A DNA stretch of 41,340 bases. Origin: an uncultured Agathobaculum sp. Its GTDB lineage: Bacteria > Bacillota > Clostridia > Oscillospirales > Butyricicoccaceae. The notes below the pieces were generated by a model. It was not told the DNA's origin. It worked only from the letters and a program-made list of their open reading frames with translations, and did no database searches. The first letter of the stretch is position 1, and every line of letters begins with the position of its first letter. Below are positions 33,009 to 41,337 of this stretch, in pieces. The stretch is from the NCBI RefSeq assembly GCF_944384735.1, contig NZ_CALWUN010000014.1, positions 1 to 41,340 on the forward strand, written 5' to 3'. The translations under genes were made by a program, and so were the position numbers.

Positions 33009-35171
33009 ATGGAAGAGCAAAACCCGTTTTTGCAGCTGGTCGGGGAGCATCCATCCAACCTGCCCTATGGCAGCGCGCAGGCGCTGATGGACGACCTGCT
33101 GCGCCTGGCCGGCATGCTGTGTCTCGTGCTCGCCGAGCTGCAGGAGCAAACCGGCCAGCCCTACGACCTGCGCGGCACGGCGGCGCCGCCGGACAGCCTG
33201 CACGCCGCGCTGTTCGCGCGCAGCGCGCCGCCGCTGCCGCTGACGGCCATCCCGGAGGCTGCGCAGGCCGCCGCCCACATCCGCGCGCGCGTGCGATGCA
33301 CCGTCCAGACCGACCTGCCCTTCGTCCGGGTGGCGCGCCGCTTCCTGCTGACAGATTTCGAAGCGTTCTGCCTGCTGCTGGCGCTCTGCCCCGACCTTGA
33401 CTGCCGCTTTGCACACAGCTTTGCAGCGCTGCAGGGCGACCCCAAGCGCACGCGCGCCACGCTCGGGCTGGCGCGCGACCTGTTCCTGCTGGTGCACAGG
33501 CTGGACGAAAGCGAGGTATACGCCATGCTCGACCGGCAGCAGCCGGTCAACGCGCTGCTGCTGGTTGACTGGCCGGAAGACGCCGGACAGTCCGTGCTGG
33601 CGCGGCCGCTGGCCGTGTGCCGTCAGGTGCTGTATGAGCTGACCGGTGTGGCCGGTGCGGGCATCGACGGCCTGCCGCTGCAAACGACGCTGCTGCATCC
33701 CGACGCGCAGCCCATCCTGTGGAACCGGGCGCGTATCGACGCAGGCGCGGACTTTTTGCGTTACGCGCTTGCGCACCCTTGCGTCGGGCAACTGCGCGTG
33801 CTCTGTCTGTTCGGCGCAGACGGCTGCGGCAAGACCTTCGCACTGACCCAGATGGCGCAGCAGGCCGGGCTGGCCGTACGCGCAGTCGACGCCGCAGCGC
33901 TGCTGCGCGGCCCGATGGATGCGCTGCTGCGGCAGGTTGCCGTGCGCTGCCTGCTGGATGACTGCATCCCGTGCATCGACCGCCTTGCGGTCGGCAGCCC
34001 GGAGACGCGCGCACTGGTCGTGCAGGCCGTCCGGTTTTTGCAGGACAACTTCCCGCTGCTCCTCCTGTGCGCCGACCAGCCGTGGGACTTCCCGCAGGGG
34101 CTTGCGGCCGACTGCCTGATGCTCGAGTGTCCGCTGCCCTCCGTGCGCGACCGGCGCGCACTGTGGCAGCACTTTGCCGAACAGGCCGGCACACCGCTGG
34201 CCGGGGACGAGCTGGACGCGCTGGCCGGACGATACCGCCTGCGTCCGTCCGAGATCCGTGCGCTCGCCGGTACGGTTGCGCGGGTACGCGCGGTGCAATC
34301 GGATGCGCCGTCTACGCCCGCGCTGGTGGCCGTTTCGCTGCGGGAGCAGGCGCGCAGCCGTCTGGGCGGTCTGGCGCATTACCTGCCCTCCCCCTTTACC
34401 TGGGGCGACCTGAAGGTGCCGGACGATGCCGCCCGCATGCTGCGCAGCGCGTGCACCCGCATCCAATACCTCTATCAGGTCAACGAAAGCTGGGGCTTTG
34501 CCCGCCGCCTGCCCTATGGACAGGGCGTTTCGGTGCTGCTTTACGGCCCGCCCGGCACCGGCAAGAGCATGGCCGCGCAGGTACTCGCGCGTGAGGTCGG
34601 CATCGACCTGTTCCGCGTCGACCTGTCTCAGATCGTCGACAAGTACATCGGCGAGACCGAGAAAAACCTCGGCCGCCTGTTCGACACGGCGGACGGCGTC
34701 AACTGCATCCTGTTTTTCGACGAGGCCGACGCGCTCTTTTCCAAGCGCACCGAGGTAGGCGACGCCAAGGACAAATATGCCAACGTCGAAACCGCCTACC
34801 TGCTCCAGCGCATCGAACAATTCCCGGGCATCACCATCCTGGCGACCAACAATGCCCGCAATTTCGACGAGGCGTTCCGCCGCCGCATGACCTACTACAT
34901 CAACATCCCCATGCCCGACCGCGATACACGCGAGCGCATCTGGCGCAGCGTATTCCCGCCCGAGCTGCCGGTCGACCGGGGCGTCAGCTTTGCCGAGCTG
35001 GCCGACCGCTTTGAATTTGCAGGCAGCAACATCAAGTCGGTCGCGGTATCCGCCGCCTATGCCGCAGCGGCAGCGGGCACGCCGGTCACGCGCCAGAGCA
35101 TCCAGCAGGCATTGCAGATCGAATACCTCAAAACCGGCAAGCTGCTCGCGCTGGGCGAATATCCGTGCTGA
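33009..35171 (+). CDS. Double-AAA+ ATPase, contractile-injection-system (Afp15) type
   Basis: 720 aa from the ATG at 33009 (AAAGGGGG 10 bases upstream; the start at 32937 lies in the promoter). Residues 1-230 form a helical/winged-helix-like N-terminal region. The first ATPase module has Walker A GADGCGKT (269-276) and a weak Walker B around LLDDC. The second is intact: GPPGTGKS (513-520), LFFDEADALF (Asp571, Glu572), sensor ILATNN and arginine finger region AFRRRM. The run IQYLYQVNESWGFA and YVNVET-like YANVETAYLLQRIE are typical of the ATPase encoded with extracellular contractile injection systems, though relatives occur outside them. No sheath, tube or baseplate gene is in the window. Followed by a Crp/Fnr gene. 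Confidence 0.85.
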   Translation: MEEQNPFLQLVGEHPSNLPYGSAQALMDDLLRLAGMLCLVLAELQEQTGQPYDLRGTAAPPDSLHAALFARSAPPLPLTAIPEAAQAAAHIRARVRCTVQTDLPFVRVARRFLLTDFEAFCLLLALCPDLDCRFAHSFAALQGDPKRTRATLGLARDLFLLVHRLDESEVYAMLDRQQPVNALLLVDWPEDAGQSVLARPLAVCRQVLYELTGVAGAGIDGLPLQTTLLHPDAQPILWNRARIDAGADFLRYALAHPCVGQLRVLCLFGADGCGKTFALTQMAQQAGLAVRAVDAAALLRGPMDALLRQVAVRCLLDDCIPCIDRLAVGSPETRALVVQAVRFLQDNFPLLLLCADQPWDFPQGLAADCLMLECPLPSVRDRRALWQHFAEQAGTPLAGDELDALAGRYRLRPSEIRALAGTVARVRAVQSDAPSTPALVAVSLREQARSRLGGLAHYLPSPFTWGDLKVPDDAARMLRSACTRIQYLYQVNESWGFARRLPYGQGVSVLLYGPPGTGKSMAAQVLAREVGIDLFRVDLSQIVDKYIGETEKNLGRLFDTADGVNCILFFDEADALFSKRTEVGDAKDKYANVETAYLLQRIEQFPGITILATNNARNFDEAFRRRMTYYINIPMPDRDTRERIWRSVFPPELPVDRGVSFAELADRFEFAGSNIKSVAVSAAYAAAAAGTPVTRQSIQQALQIEYLKTGKLLALGEYPC

Positions 35172-35196
35172 ATTTCCGGCACGCCGCCGATACCGT

Positions 35197-35225
35197 TTGT
35201 ATTTTGCCGCCCGATACGCTATACT
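35197..35225 (+). promoter_or_regulatory. Sigma-A promoter of the Crp/Fnr gene
   Basis: TTGTAT (35197-35202), 17-base spacer, TATACT (35220-35225). A GCGGCGG/CCGCCGC hairpin (35237-35259) lies in the short leader just before the AGGAGG and could limit translation. Confidence 0.7.
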
Positions 35226-35277
35226 GGACATACATTGCGGCGGGGTTCCGCACCGCCGCCCCACAGGAGGAACAGAG

Positions 35278-35943
35278 ATGCACATTGGGGATTATCTGCC
35301 CTTTTGGGATAAACTGACGGACGGACAGCGCGCGGCGCTGGAAAGCGCGGCCGTGCCGCACCATTTTGCGCGCGGCGCCATGCTGCACGAGGCCGGCACC
35401 TGCACCGGCCTGATCATCGTGACCAGCGGCCGCGTGCGCGCCTATATGCTCTCAGCCGACGGACGGGAGCTGACGCTGTACCGCCTGCTCGAGCGCGACA
35501 TCTGCCTGCTGTCCGCGTCGTGCGCGCTGCGTGGACTGGATTTCGACGTGATGCTCGCCGCCGAGACCGATTGCGACGTATGCGTCATCCCGGCGGACGT
35601 GTATCAGGGCGTGATGCAGCAGTCCGCCGCCGCTGCCGCGTTCACCAACGAGCTGATGGCGACACGCTTTTCCGATGTGATGTGGCTGATGGACCAGCTG
35701 CTGTACCACAAGCTGGACTGCCGTCTGGCCGCGTTCCTGGTCGAGGAGCGCGCGCTCACCGACAGCGGCACGCTCCACCTGACGCATGAGCGCATCGCCG
35801 CCTACCTCGGCAGCGCGCGCGAGGTGGTCACGCGGCTGCTCAAGTATTTCCAGGGCGAGGGTCTGGTCAAGCTCGGGCGCGGCAGCGTCACCCTGCTCGA
35901 CGAAGCCCGGCTGCGCGCCCTTGCGGGCGATAGCCTGCGCTGA
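35278..35943 (+). CDS. Crp/Fnr-family transcriptional regulator
   Basis: 221 aa. N-terminal cyclic-nucleotide-like beta roll (about 10-125), long dimer helix (125-150), C-terminal winged helix with HLTHERIAAYLGSAREVVTRLLKYF as the DNA-reading element. Six scattered cysteines include CLLSASC in the sensor domain, a pattern frequent in clostridial members; it does not match the Fnr N-terminal cluster. The ligand is unknown. AGGAGG lies 7 bases before the ATG. It follows the AAA+ ATPase by 106 bases, with its own promoter and a strong terminator, and may control the divergent pair upstream. Confidence 0.92.
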   Translation: MHIGDYLPFWDKLTDGQRAALESAAVPHHFARGAMLHEAGTCTGLIIVTSGRVRAYMLSADGRELTLYRLLERDICLLSASCALRGLDFDVMLAAETDCDVCVIPADVYQGVMQQSAAAAAFTNELMATRFSDVMWLMDQLLYHKLDCRLAAFLVEERALTDSGTLHLTHERIAAYLGSAREVVTRLLKYFQGEGLVKLGRGSVTLLDEARLRALAGDSLR

Positions 35944-35975
35944 CGGTTCACTTTTTCCACATGCTGTGTATAACG

Positions 35976-36004
35976 AAAAGGACGGCACCAGCCGTCCTTT
36001 TTTG
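35976..36004 (+). terminator. Terminator of the Crp/Fnr gene
   Basis: AAAAGGACGGC (35976-35986), loop ACCA, GCCGTCCTTTTTT. The A run on the other side lets it also serve the convergent glycosylase gene. Confidence 0.9.
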
Positions 36005-36018
36005 TTATGCTTTTCCGG

Positions 36019-36624
36019 TTACTTTTCCGCCGCCAGCGCCCACAGATAGAGCGACGCGACCGTGCCATAGGGCGAAAAGCGTGCGCGGCAGTCCTCGAAC
36101 TGCTCCCGCGTGACCTCGTCCCAGCCGTACAGGCGGCAGAGTCCCTTGCGGATGCCGAGGTCGTCGAACGCAAGCACATCCGGCCGCTGCAAAGAGAAGA
36201 TGAGCAGCATTTCGGCTGTCCACCGCCCGACGCCGGGCAGCGCGGTCAGCGTTTCGATGACCTGCCCGTCCGGTTTGTCCACAAGGCTGTGGATATCAAG
36301 TGTTCCGTCCTGCACGGCGCGCGCCGCCGCCAGCATATAACCCGCCTTGCGGCCGGACAGCCCGCAGGCGCGCAGACCATCCTCCCCTGCCGCAAGAACA
36401 TTGTCCGGGGTAATCTCGCCCAGCCGGTCACACAGCCGCGCCCAAACGGTCACAAGTGCTTTGCCTGAGATCTGCTGTCCGGCGATCGAGTTGATCAAGG
36501 CTGTAAACAGGTTGGGGATAACTTTGCGGTCGATGTGCCCGATACGCGCGATCACCGCGCCGAGCGCCGGGTCGCGCGCGGACAGGTAATCGGTTTCGAC
36601 CGCGGAATAATAAAAATACGTCAT
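36019..36624 (-). CDS. HhH-GPD DNA glycosylase (AlkA-like 3-methyladenine glycosylase)
   Basis: 201 aa from the ATG at 36624, 8 bases after the stop of the DUF1349 gene; a TTG at 36657 has no ribosome site and overlaps that gene. The helix-hairpin-helix LPGVGRWTA is at residues 129-137 and the catalytic region LAFDDLGIRKG follows, with Asp155 the likely catalytic Asp. INSIAGQQIS is the usual start of the fold. It lacks the four-Cys iron-sulfur loop of MutY/Nth. It removes alkylated bases from DNA. No good Shine-Dalgarno sequence, so it probably relies on coupling. Confidence 0.9.
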   Translation of the reverse strand: MTYFYYSAVETDYLSARDPALGAVIARIGHIDRKVIPNLFTALINSIAGQQISGKALVTVWARLCDRLGEITPDNVLAAGEDGLRACGLSGRKAGYMLAAARAVQDGTLDIHSLVDKPDGQVIETLTALPGVGRWTAEMLLIFSLQRPDVLAFDDLGIRKGLCRLYGWDEVTREQFEDCRARFSPYGTVASLYLWALAAEK

Positions 36625-36632
36625 CGCGTTGT

Positions 36633-37226
36633 TCACTGGTGCGCCTGCCACTGGCAAGACCCAAACGATATGTCGGAAAACCGCGCTTCAAACGAGGACT
36701 GCTCCGGGCTGCACGCGTACAGGCCGATCTGGATTTCCCCCGCGCCGGCAAACAGGTGCGCAATGCGCATCTGACGAAAATGCACGCCGTCCTCCGCGCA
36801 CTCGACACAGAAATCGCTTTCCCGACGGCTCAGGCGGTAATACATGAAACGCTGCGCGGCCGGAATATCCGTGGTCGCCCAGTCCGAAAAGCCATTGTTG
36901 GTGACCACGCTGCCCAGACGCTGGAACTGTTCGTTTTCATATTCGATCGACGCTTTGAGCCAGTTATCGCTGTCCTGATACACGATCACGCCACACTGGT
37001 CAAAGCGGCGCTTGCTGTCAAAGTCGGTGCGCACGGTCATTGAAAAGTATGGCTCCGCGGTGCGGGTGAGCAGCATGGGCGCGTTGTCGTTACGGAACCC
37101 GTAATAGGTGCGCTGCCACAGGTCGGTGCCCGGCTGGGTCGTAATGCGCAGGCCGTCCGCCCCAAACTCGTATGCCGCCGGCTGATTGATCCAGAATGTT
37201 GTGTCTTTTTCAAAATGCGGATACAT
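36633..37226 (-). CDS. DUF1349 family protein (concanavalin-like fold)
   Basis: 197 aa from the ATG at 37226 with AAAGGAGG ahead; an extension to 37322 crosses a terminator. The segment FDQCGVIVYQDSDNWLKASIEYENE is the DUF1349 core, a lectin/glucanase-like beta sandwich also seen in the yeast protein once called regulation of enolase 1. No signal peptide, so it is cytosolic. Role unknown; perhaps carbohydrate binding. Confidence 0.88.
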   Translation of the reverse strand: MYPHFEKDTTFWINQPAAYEFGADGLRITTQPGTDLWQRTYYGFRNDNAPMLLTRTAEPYFSMTVRTDFDSKRRFDQCGVIVYQDSDNWLKASIEYENEQFQRLGSVVTNNGFSDWATTDIPAAQRFMYYRLSRRESDFCVECAEDGVHFRQMRIAHLFAGAGEIQIGLYACSPEQSSFEARFSDISFGSCQWQAHQ

Positions 37227-37249
37227 ATTTATCCTCCTTTTTATGCAGC

Positions 37250-37275
37250 AAAAGGGCAGAGAAATCTGCCCTTTT
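37250..37275 (-). terminator. Terminator between the thioesterase and DUF1349 genes
   Basis: AAAAGGGCAGA (37250-37260), loop GAAA, TCTGCCCTTTT (37265-37275). On the minus strand it lies after the thioesterase gene and just upstream of the DUF1349 ribosome site, so the last two genes depend on read-through or a hidden promoter. Confidence 0.8.
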
Positions 37276-37287
37276 GTCTGCTTTCGC

Positions 37288-37680
37288 TTATGCGTTCTTC
37301 TTGGCCTGCGCCTTGGCTTCAAAGCGCTCCTTGGCGACGATAGCGCGCTGGTGCGTGCCCTCGCCGATCAGGCCGGCCTCGTCGTAGGCCGCAACCTTGA
37401 AGGTCAGCATCTTGCCGTTGGGCGCGATTTCGGTCAGTTCGGTCTCGACGCGCACCTCCATGCCCTCGGGCGTGGCGGCGACATGGCTGACGTTGACCAG
37501 CGTACCGACCGTTGTCTTGCCCTCCTCCAGATAGGGCGCGACGCTGCCCGCCGCGGTGTTCTCGATCGCGGCAATCATCATCGGGGTCGCGTACACGGCG
37601 ACCAGACCGCTGCCAACCTGATTGGCCAGCTTGTCTGCAGTAACGACGAACTTCTGCTCGCCCTTGATTCCGATTTCCAT
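37288..37680 (-). CDS. Hotdog-fold thioesterase (FlK-like)
   Basis: 130 aa. The pattern VGSGLVAVYATPMMIAAIENTAAGSVAPYLEEGKTTVGTLVNVSHVAATP (given by residues 22-71) is that of single-domain hotdog thioesterases related to fluoroacetyl-CoA thioesterase, with Thr, Glu and His (E40, H66 region) in the active-site positions. The natural substrate is an acyl-CoA, unknown. The start lies 4 bases after serS, so it is co-transcribed with it. The C-terminus is Lys/Ala-rich. Confidence 0.85.
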   Translation of the reverse strand: MEIGIKGEQKFVVTADKLANQVGSGLVAVYATPMMIAAIENTAAGSVAPYLEEGKTTVGTLVNVSHVAATPEGMEVRVETELTEIAPNGKMLTFKVAAYDEAGLIGEGTHQRAIVAKERFEAKAQAKKNA

Positions 37681-37684
37681 ATTA

Positions 37685-38980
37685 TTACTTTTCCTTTCTG
37701 CGGATCTCGGTCATGCCGCCCATATACGGCTGCAGCGGCTTCGGGATGGCGACCGAGCCGTCCGCGCGCAGGTTGTTCTCAAGGAAGGCGATCAGCATGC
37801 GCGGCGGCGCGACGACCGTGTTGTTCAGCGTGTGAGCGAAGTACAGCTCCTTCGAGTCCTTCGGACGGACGCGGATACCCAGGCGGCGCGCCTGCGCGTC
37901 GCCGAGGTTGGAGCACGAGCCGACCTCGAAGTACTTCTTCTGGCGCGGCGACCACGCCTCAACGTCGCACGACTTGACCTTCAGGTCGGCCAGGTCGCCC
38001 GAGCAGCACTCGAGCGTGCGCACCGGGATATCGAGCGTGCGGAAGAAGTCGACCGTGTTCTGCCACAGCTTGTCGTACCACATCGGGGACTCCTCGGGCT
38101 TGCAGACGACGACCATCTCCTGCTTCTCAAACTGGTGGATGCGGTAGACGCCGCGCTCCTCGATGCCGTGCGCGCCGACCTCCTTGCGGAAGCAGGGCGA
38201 ATAGCTGGTCAGCGTCTGCGGCAGCGTGGCCTCGTCGTTGATGGTGTCGATGAACTTGCCGATCATCGAGTGCTCGGACGTGCCGATCAGGTACAGGTCC
38301 TCGCCCTCGATCTTGTACATCATGTTCTCCATCTCCTTGAAGGACATGACGCCCTTGACCACGTCGCCGTGGATCATGAACGGCGGGATATAATAGGTGA
38401 AGCCGCGGTCGATCATAAAGTCGCGCGCGTAGGACAGGATGGACGAGTGCAGGCGCGCGATGTCGCCCTTGAGGTAGTAGAAGCCGTTGCCCGAGGTGCG
38501 GCGCGCGGCGTCGAGGTCGATGCCGTCGAACGACTCCATGATATCCACATGGTAGGGGATCTCATAGTCCGGCACGACCGGGTCGCCGAACTTCTCGATC
38601 TCGACGTTCTCCGAGTCGTCCTTGCCGATCGGGACGGACGGGTCGATGATGTTCGGGATGACCATCATGCGGGTTTTGACTTCCTCGGCGTAGGTCTTTT
38701 CGTCTTCCTCGAGCTTTGCCATCTCGTCGGCCATCGCCTTGACCTCGGCCTTGACCTTTTCGGCCTCGTCCTTCTGGCCCTTGGCCATCAGGCCGCCGAT
38801 CTCCTTGGACTTCTTGTTGCGCATGGCGCGCAGCTCGTCGCAGCGGGTCTTGGCCGCGCGGAACTTGGCGTCAAACTCGATAACCTCGTCGACCATCGGC
38901 AGCTTTTCGTCCTGGAACTTCTTTTTGATGTTCTCCTTGACCGCGTCCGGGTTCTGTCGGACAAATTTGATATCCAGCAT
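37685..38980 (-). CDS. serS: Seryl-tRNA synthetase
   Basis: 431 aa, class II synthetase charging tRNA-Ser. N-terminal tRNA-binding coiled coil (about residues 25-105), then motif 2 (CFRKEVGAHGIEERGVYRIHQF) and motif 3 (around EVGSCSNLGDAQARRLGIRV). GTSEH (serine site) is at about 235. GGAG lies 11 bases before the ATG. There is no T-box leader: only 35 bases separate it from the gene upstream, and it appears to be read as part of the parAB transcript. Confidence 0.98.
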   Translation of the reverse strand: MLDIKFVRQNPDAVKENIKKKFQDEKLPMVDEVIEFDAKFRAAKTRCDELRAMRNKKSKEIGGLMAKGQKDEAEKVKAEVKAMADEMAKLEEDEKTYAEEVKTRMMVIPNIIDPSVPIGKDDSENVEIEKFGDPVVPDYEIPYHVDIMESFDGIDLDAARRTSGNGFYYLKGDIARLHSSILSYARDFMIDRGFTYYIPPFMIHGDVVKGVMSFKEMENMMYKIEGEDLYLIGTSEHSMIGKFIDTINDEATLPQTLTSYSPCFRKEVGAHGIEERGVYRIHQFEKQEMVVVCKPEESPMWYDKLWQNTVDFFRTLDIPVRTLECCSGDLADLKVKSCDVEAWSPRQKKYFEVGSCSNLGDAQARRLGIRVRPKDSKELYFAHTLNNTVVAPPRMLIAFLENNLRADGSVAIPKPLQPYMGGMTEIRRKEK

Positions 38981-39015
38981 GGTTTGTTCTTCTCCTTTAC
39001 CTCCAATGGATTGGT

Positions 39016-39564
39016 TTACTCGGTTTCGTCGGGCAGGGTGTCGTCCGTCAGGTGCGCCTGCGCCGCTTCAAACAGCTTGTTGATATCGGCGTCAAAGCCG
39101 TCCTCTGTGTTGCCCAGCAGACGGTCCTCGCCGTAGGTCTGCACCAGCTCGTCATACGCCAGCTTGGCCTCCACTGTATTTTCTGCCAGCAGCTGCGCGT
39201 TGATGCGCGCCAGCAGTGCATATACCTCGCGTTCCTCCATGCGCTGCTCCGTCGCACCGACAACGTCGGTCTCGGCCAGCTCGCTGTCCAGTGCGGTGCG
39301 CACTTTGTCCAGCGCGGCGTTGATCGCGTCATACTGCTTTTGTAAATCTTCCATTTTCTGGGTTGCCCCCTGCGCGACGGTCTGCTGCTCGTTCAGCTGG
39401 TCGGTCAGTGTGTCCAGCTGACGGTCGGCGCGCGTCTGTGCGACATAGCTGATCAGGATGAGCGCAACTGCAACCGAAAACAGGCCGACAATATAAAAGG
39501 TCAGCGTTGTGCGGCTGAGCTTCTTTTCGGGCTTTGGCTGCCCGGGCTTTTTCTGTTCGTCCAT
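39016..39564 (-). CDS. Membrane-anchored coiled-coil protein, unknown
   Basis: 182 aa. A Lys/Pro-rich cytosolic head (residues 1-20), one membrane helix (about 22-43, TFYIVGLFSVAVALILISYV), then an extracellular coiled coil rich in Gln/Leu (50-105) and an acidic helical tail. Shine-Dalgarno AGGAGGGG precedes the ATG. It lies 13 bases after parB in the same operon. Topology recalls small divisome or cell-wall associated proteins, but no family was recognised. Confidence 0.8.
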   Translation of the reverse strand: MDEQKKPGQPKPEKKLSRTTLTFYIVGLFSVAVALILISYVAQTRADRQLDTLTDQLNEQQTVAQGATQKMEDLQKQYDAINAALDKVRTALDSELAETDVVGATEQRMEEREVYALLARINAQLLAENTVEAKLAYDELVQTYGEDRLLGNTEDGFDADINKLFEAAQAHLTDDTLPDETE

Positions 39565-39577
39565 GGCATTCCCCTCC

Positions 39578-40450
39578 TTATACGCGCAAACCGCGCAGCG
39601 CGTCGATCAGGCGCTCCAGATCGTCCGCACCATAGTATTCCAACCTGAGCGCGCCGCTGTTCTTGCCCTGCTCGATGCTGACCTTGCGGCCGAGCACGCT
39701 TTCCAGCTCCTTTTCCACCTCGTCGACATAGTCGACCGAAAAGCCTGCCGGCTGCGGCTTGGGCGCGGGCTTTTTATTCAGGCGTTTGGCAAGCGCCTCG
39801 GCCTGCCGCACGCTCATGCCGGCCATCTGCTTGGCTGCCTCGACGCGCTTGTCCTCCTCCGTGACGGCCAGCACGGCACGCGCATGCCCGCCGGACAGCT
39901 TGCCATCCGCGACCATGGTGCGCACCTCGCCGGGCAAGGCCAGCAGCCGCAAGGCGTTGGCCACCGCCGGACGGGATTTGACCACGCGCCGCGCGACCTC
40001 CTCCTGCGTCAGCCCGAAGCGCTGCATCAGCATGTCGTAGCCTTCCGCCTCTTCGATCGGGTTAAGGTCCTGCCGCTGCAAATTTTCGATCAGCGCCAGC
40101 TCCATCACTTCGCTCTCATGCGCCTCGAGCACCATCGCCGGAATTTCGCTCAAACCGGCCAGACGCGCGGCGCGCCACCGGCGCTCGCCCGCGATGATCT
40201 GGTAGGTGCCCGGCTGCCCGCCCGGCCGCACGGTGATCGGCGTAATCACGCCGTGCAGGCGGATGCTTTCGGCCAGTTCCTCGAGCGCGGCCTGATCGAA
40301 TTTTTTGCGCGGCTGGTTGGGGTTCGGCTCGATCTTGGACAACTCGAGCTGCGAAACGCTGTCCGGTGCGCCTGTGTCATTGAGGTCGGACGCGTCCATG
40401 CCGAACAGGTTGGATAAGCCGCCGCCCAGCCCTTTTTTTGCTGTGGCCAT
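39578..40450 (-). CDS. parB: Chromosome partitioning protein ParB (Spo0J)
   Basis: 290 aa. N-terminal CTPase/ParB box IIAGERRWRAARLAG with ENLQRQDLNPIEEA (about residues 85-135), then the helix-turn-helix (LTQEEVARRVVKSRPAVANALRLLALP) and a C-terminal dimer domain. It loads at parS and spreads as a CTP-gated clamp. It starts 2 bases after the parA stop. Confidence 0.98.
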   Translation of the reverse strand: MATAKKGLGGGLSNLFGMDASDLNDTGAPDSVSQLELSKIEPNPNQPRKKFDQAALEELAESIRLHGVITPITVRPGGQPGTYQIIAGERRWRAARLAGLSEIPAMVLEAHESEVMELALIENLQRQDLNPIEEAEGYDMLMQRFGLTQEEVARRVVKSRPAVANALRLLALPGEVRTMVADGKLSGGHARAVLAVTEEDKRVEAAKQMAGMSVRQAEALAKRLNKKPAPKPQPAGFSVDYVDEVEKELESVLGRKVSIEQGKNSGALRLEYYGADDLERLIDALRGLRV

Positions 40451-40452
40451 GC

Positions 40453-41229
40453 TCAGGCCCTCCCCTTCCGCTCTGACTTCTTCAGCATTTCATCCGCCAG
40501 CGCCAGATAGGCCTCGGCGCCGCGGCACATGCGGTCGTAATCGGTGATCGGCTTGCCGTGGCTGGGCGCCTCGCTCAGGCGTACGTTGCGCGGCACGACC
40601 GAGGCATACACCTCGCCCGGAAAGTGCTTTTTGACCTCCTCGACCACCTGAATGGACAGGTTGGTGCGGCCGTCAAACATGGTTAGCAGTACGCCTTCCA
40701 GCTCGAGCGACCGGTTCATCGATTTTTTGACCATGCGCACGGTCGCCATCAGCTGGCTCAAGCCCTCGAGCGCATAGTATTCGCACTGGAGCGGCACCAG
40801 AAAGCTGTCCGATGCACACAGGCAGTTGAGCGTCAGCAAACCGAGCGACGGCGGGCAGTCGATGAAGATGTAATCGTAGTCGTCGCGCACGCGGTCGAGC
40901 ACCGACTTGAGGCGGTTTTCCCGCCCTTCCATCGAGATCAAATCCATTTCCGCACCGGCCAGATTGACGTTCGAGCCGATCAGGTCGACCCATTTGGTCG
41001 AAACGATCGCGCTTTTGACGTCCGGGTCGTCGGCCACAATCAGGTCGTATACCGAGGTTTTGAGCGTGCGCGGGTCGACGCCAAAGCCTGAGGTCGCATT
41101 GCCCTGCGGGTCAAAGTCGCACAGCAGCATCCGCTTGCCGCGCTCATACAGCGCAGCTGCCAGATTGATGGCCGTAGTGGTTTTGCCTACGCCGCCTTTT
41201 TGGTTGGCGAACGCAATGATTTTACCCAT
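40453..41229 (-). CDS. parA: Chromosome partitioning ATPase ParA (Soj)
   Basis: 258 aa. Deviant Walker A KGGVGKTTT (residues 11-19, signature Lys and catalytic Lys), Walker A' CDFDPQGNAT and Walker B FIDCPPSLG. A nucleoid-bound ATPase that works with ParB in origin segregation. First gene of a minus-strand run parA-parB-coiled coil-serS-thioesterase. Confidence 0.98.
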   Translation of the reverse strand: MGKIIAFANQKGGVGKTTTAINLAAALYERGKRMLLCDFDPQGNATSGFGVDPRTLKTSVYDLIVADDPDVKSAIVSTKWVDLIGSNVNLAGAEMDLISMEGRENRLKSVLDRVRDDYDYIFIDCPPSLGLLTLNCLCASDSFLVPLQCEYYALEGLSQLMATVRMVKKSMNRSLELEGVLLTMFDGRTNLSIQVVEEVKKHFPGEVYASVVPRNVRLSEAPSHGKPITDYDRMCRGAEAYLALADEMLKKSERKGRA

Positions 41230-41269
41230 AACGGTTCCCTCTTATCTATTTGATTTTCCTACGGCATTC

Positions 41270-41298
41270 ATTATAGCACACCCATCTTGGATTGCAAA
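41270..41298 (-). promoter_or_regulatory. Sigma-A promoter of the parAB operon
   Basis: TTTGCA (41298-41293), 17-base spacer, TATAAT (41275-41270), minus strand. Confidence 0.7.
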
Positions 41299-41321
41299 GG
41301 CACGCGGTCAATTTTTTCAAA

Positions 41322-41337
41322 TGTTTCACGTGAAACA
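41322..41337. promoter_or_regulatory. parS: parS site (ParB-binding centromere)
   Basis: TGTTTCACGTGAAACA, a perfect 16-bp palindrome and an exact match to the parS consensus TGTTNCACGTGAAACA. It sits about 24 bases upstream of the parA promoter and marks the origin-proximal region. Confidence 0.97.

Noticed and set aside
32907-35285. Long minus-strand open frame (792 codons) opposite the AAA+ ATPase
   Set aside because: The sense frame has intact Walker motifs and a promoter; the antisense frame has no recognisable domain.
24246-36000. Phage or integrative element containing the accessory block
   Set aside because: No integrase, transposase, attachment repeats or tRNA was seen, and citrate synthase lies inside the block.
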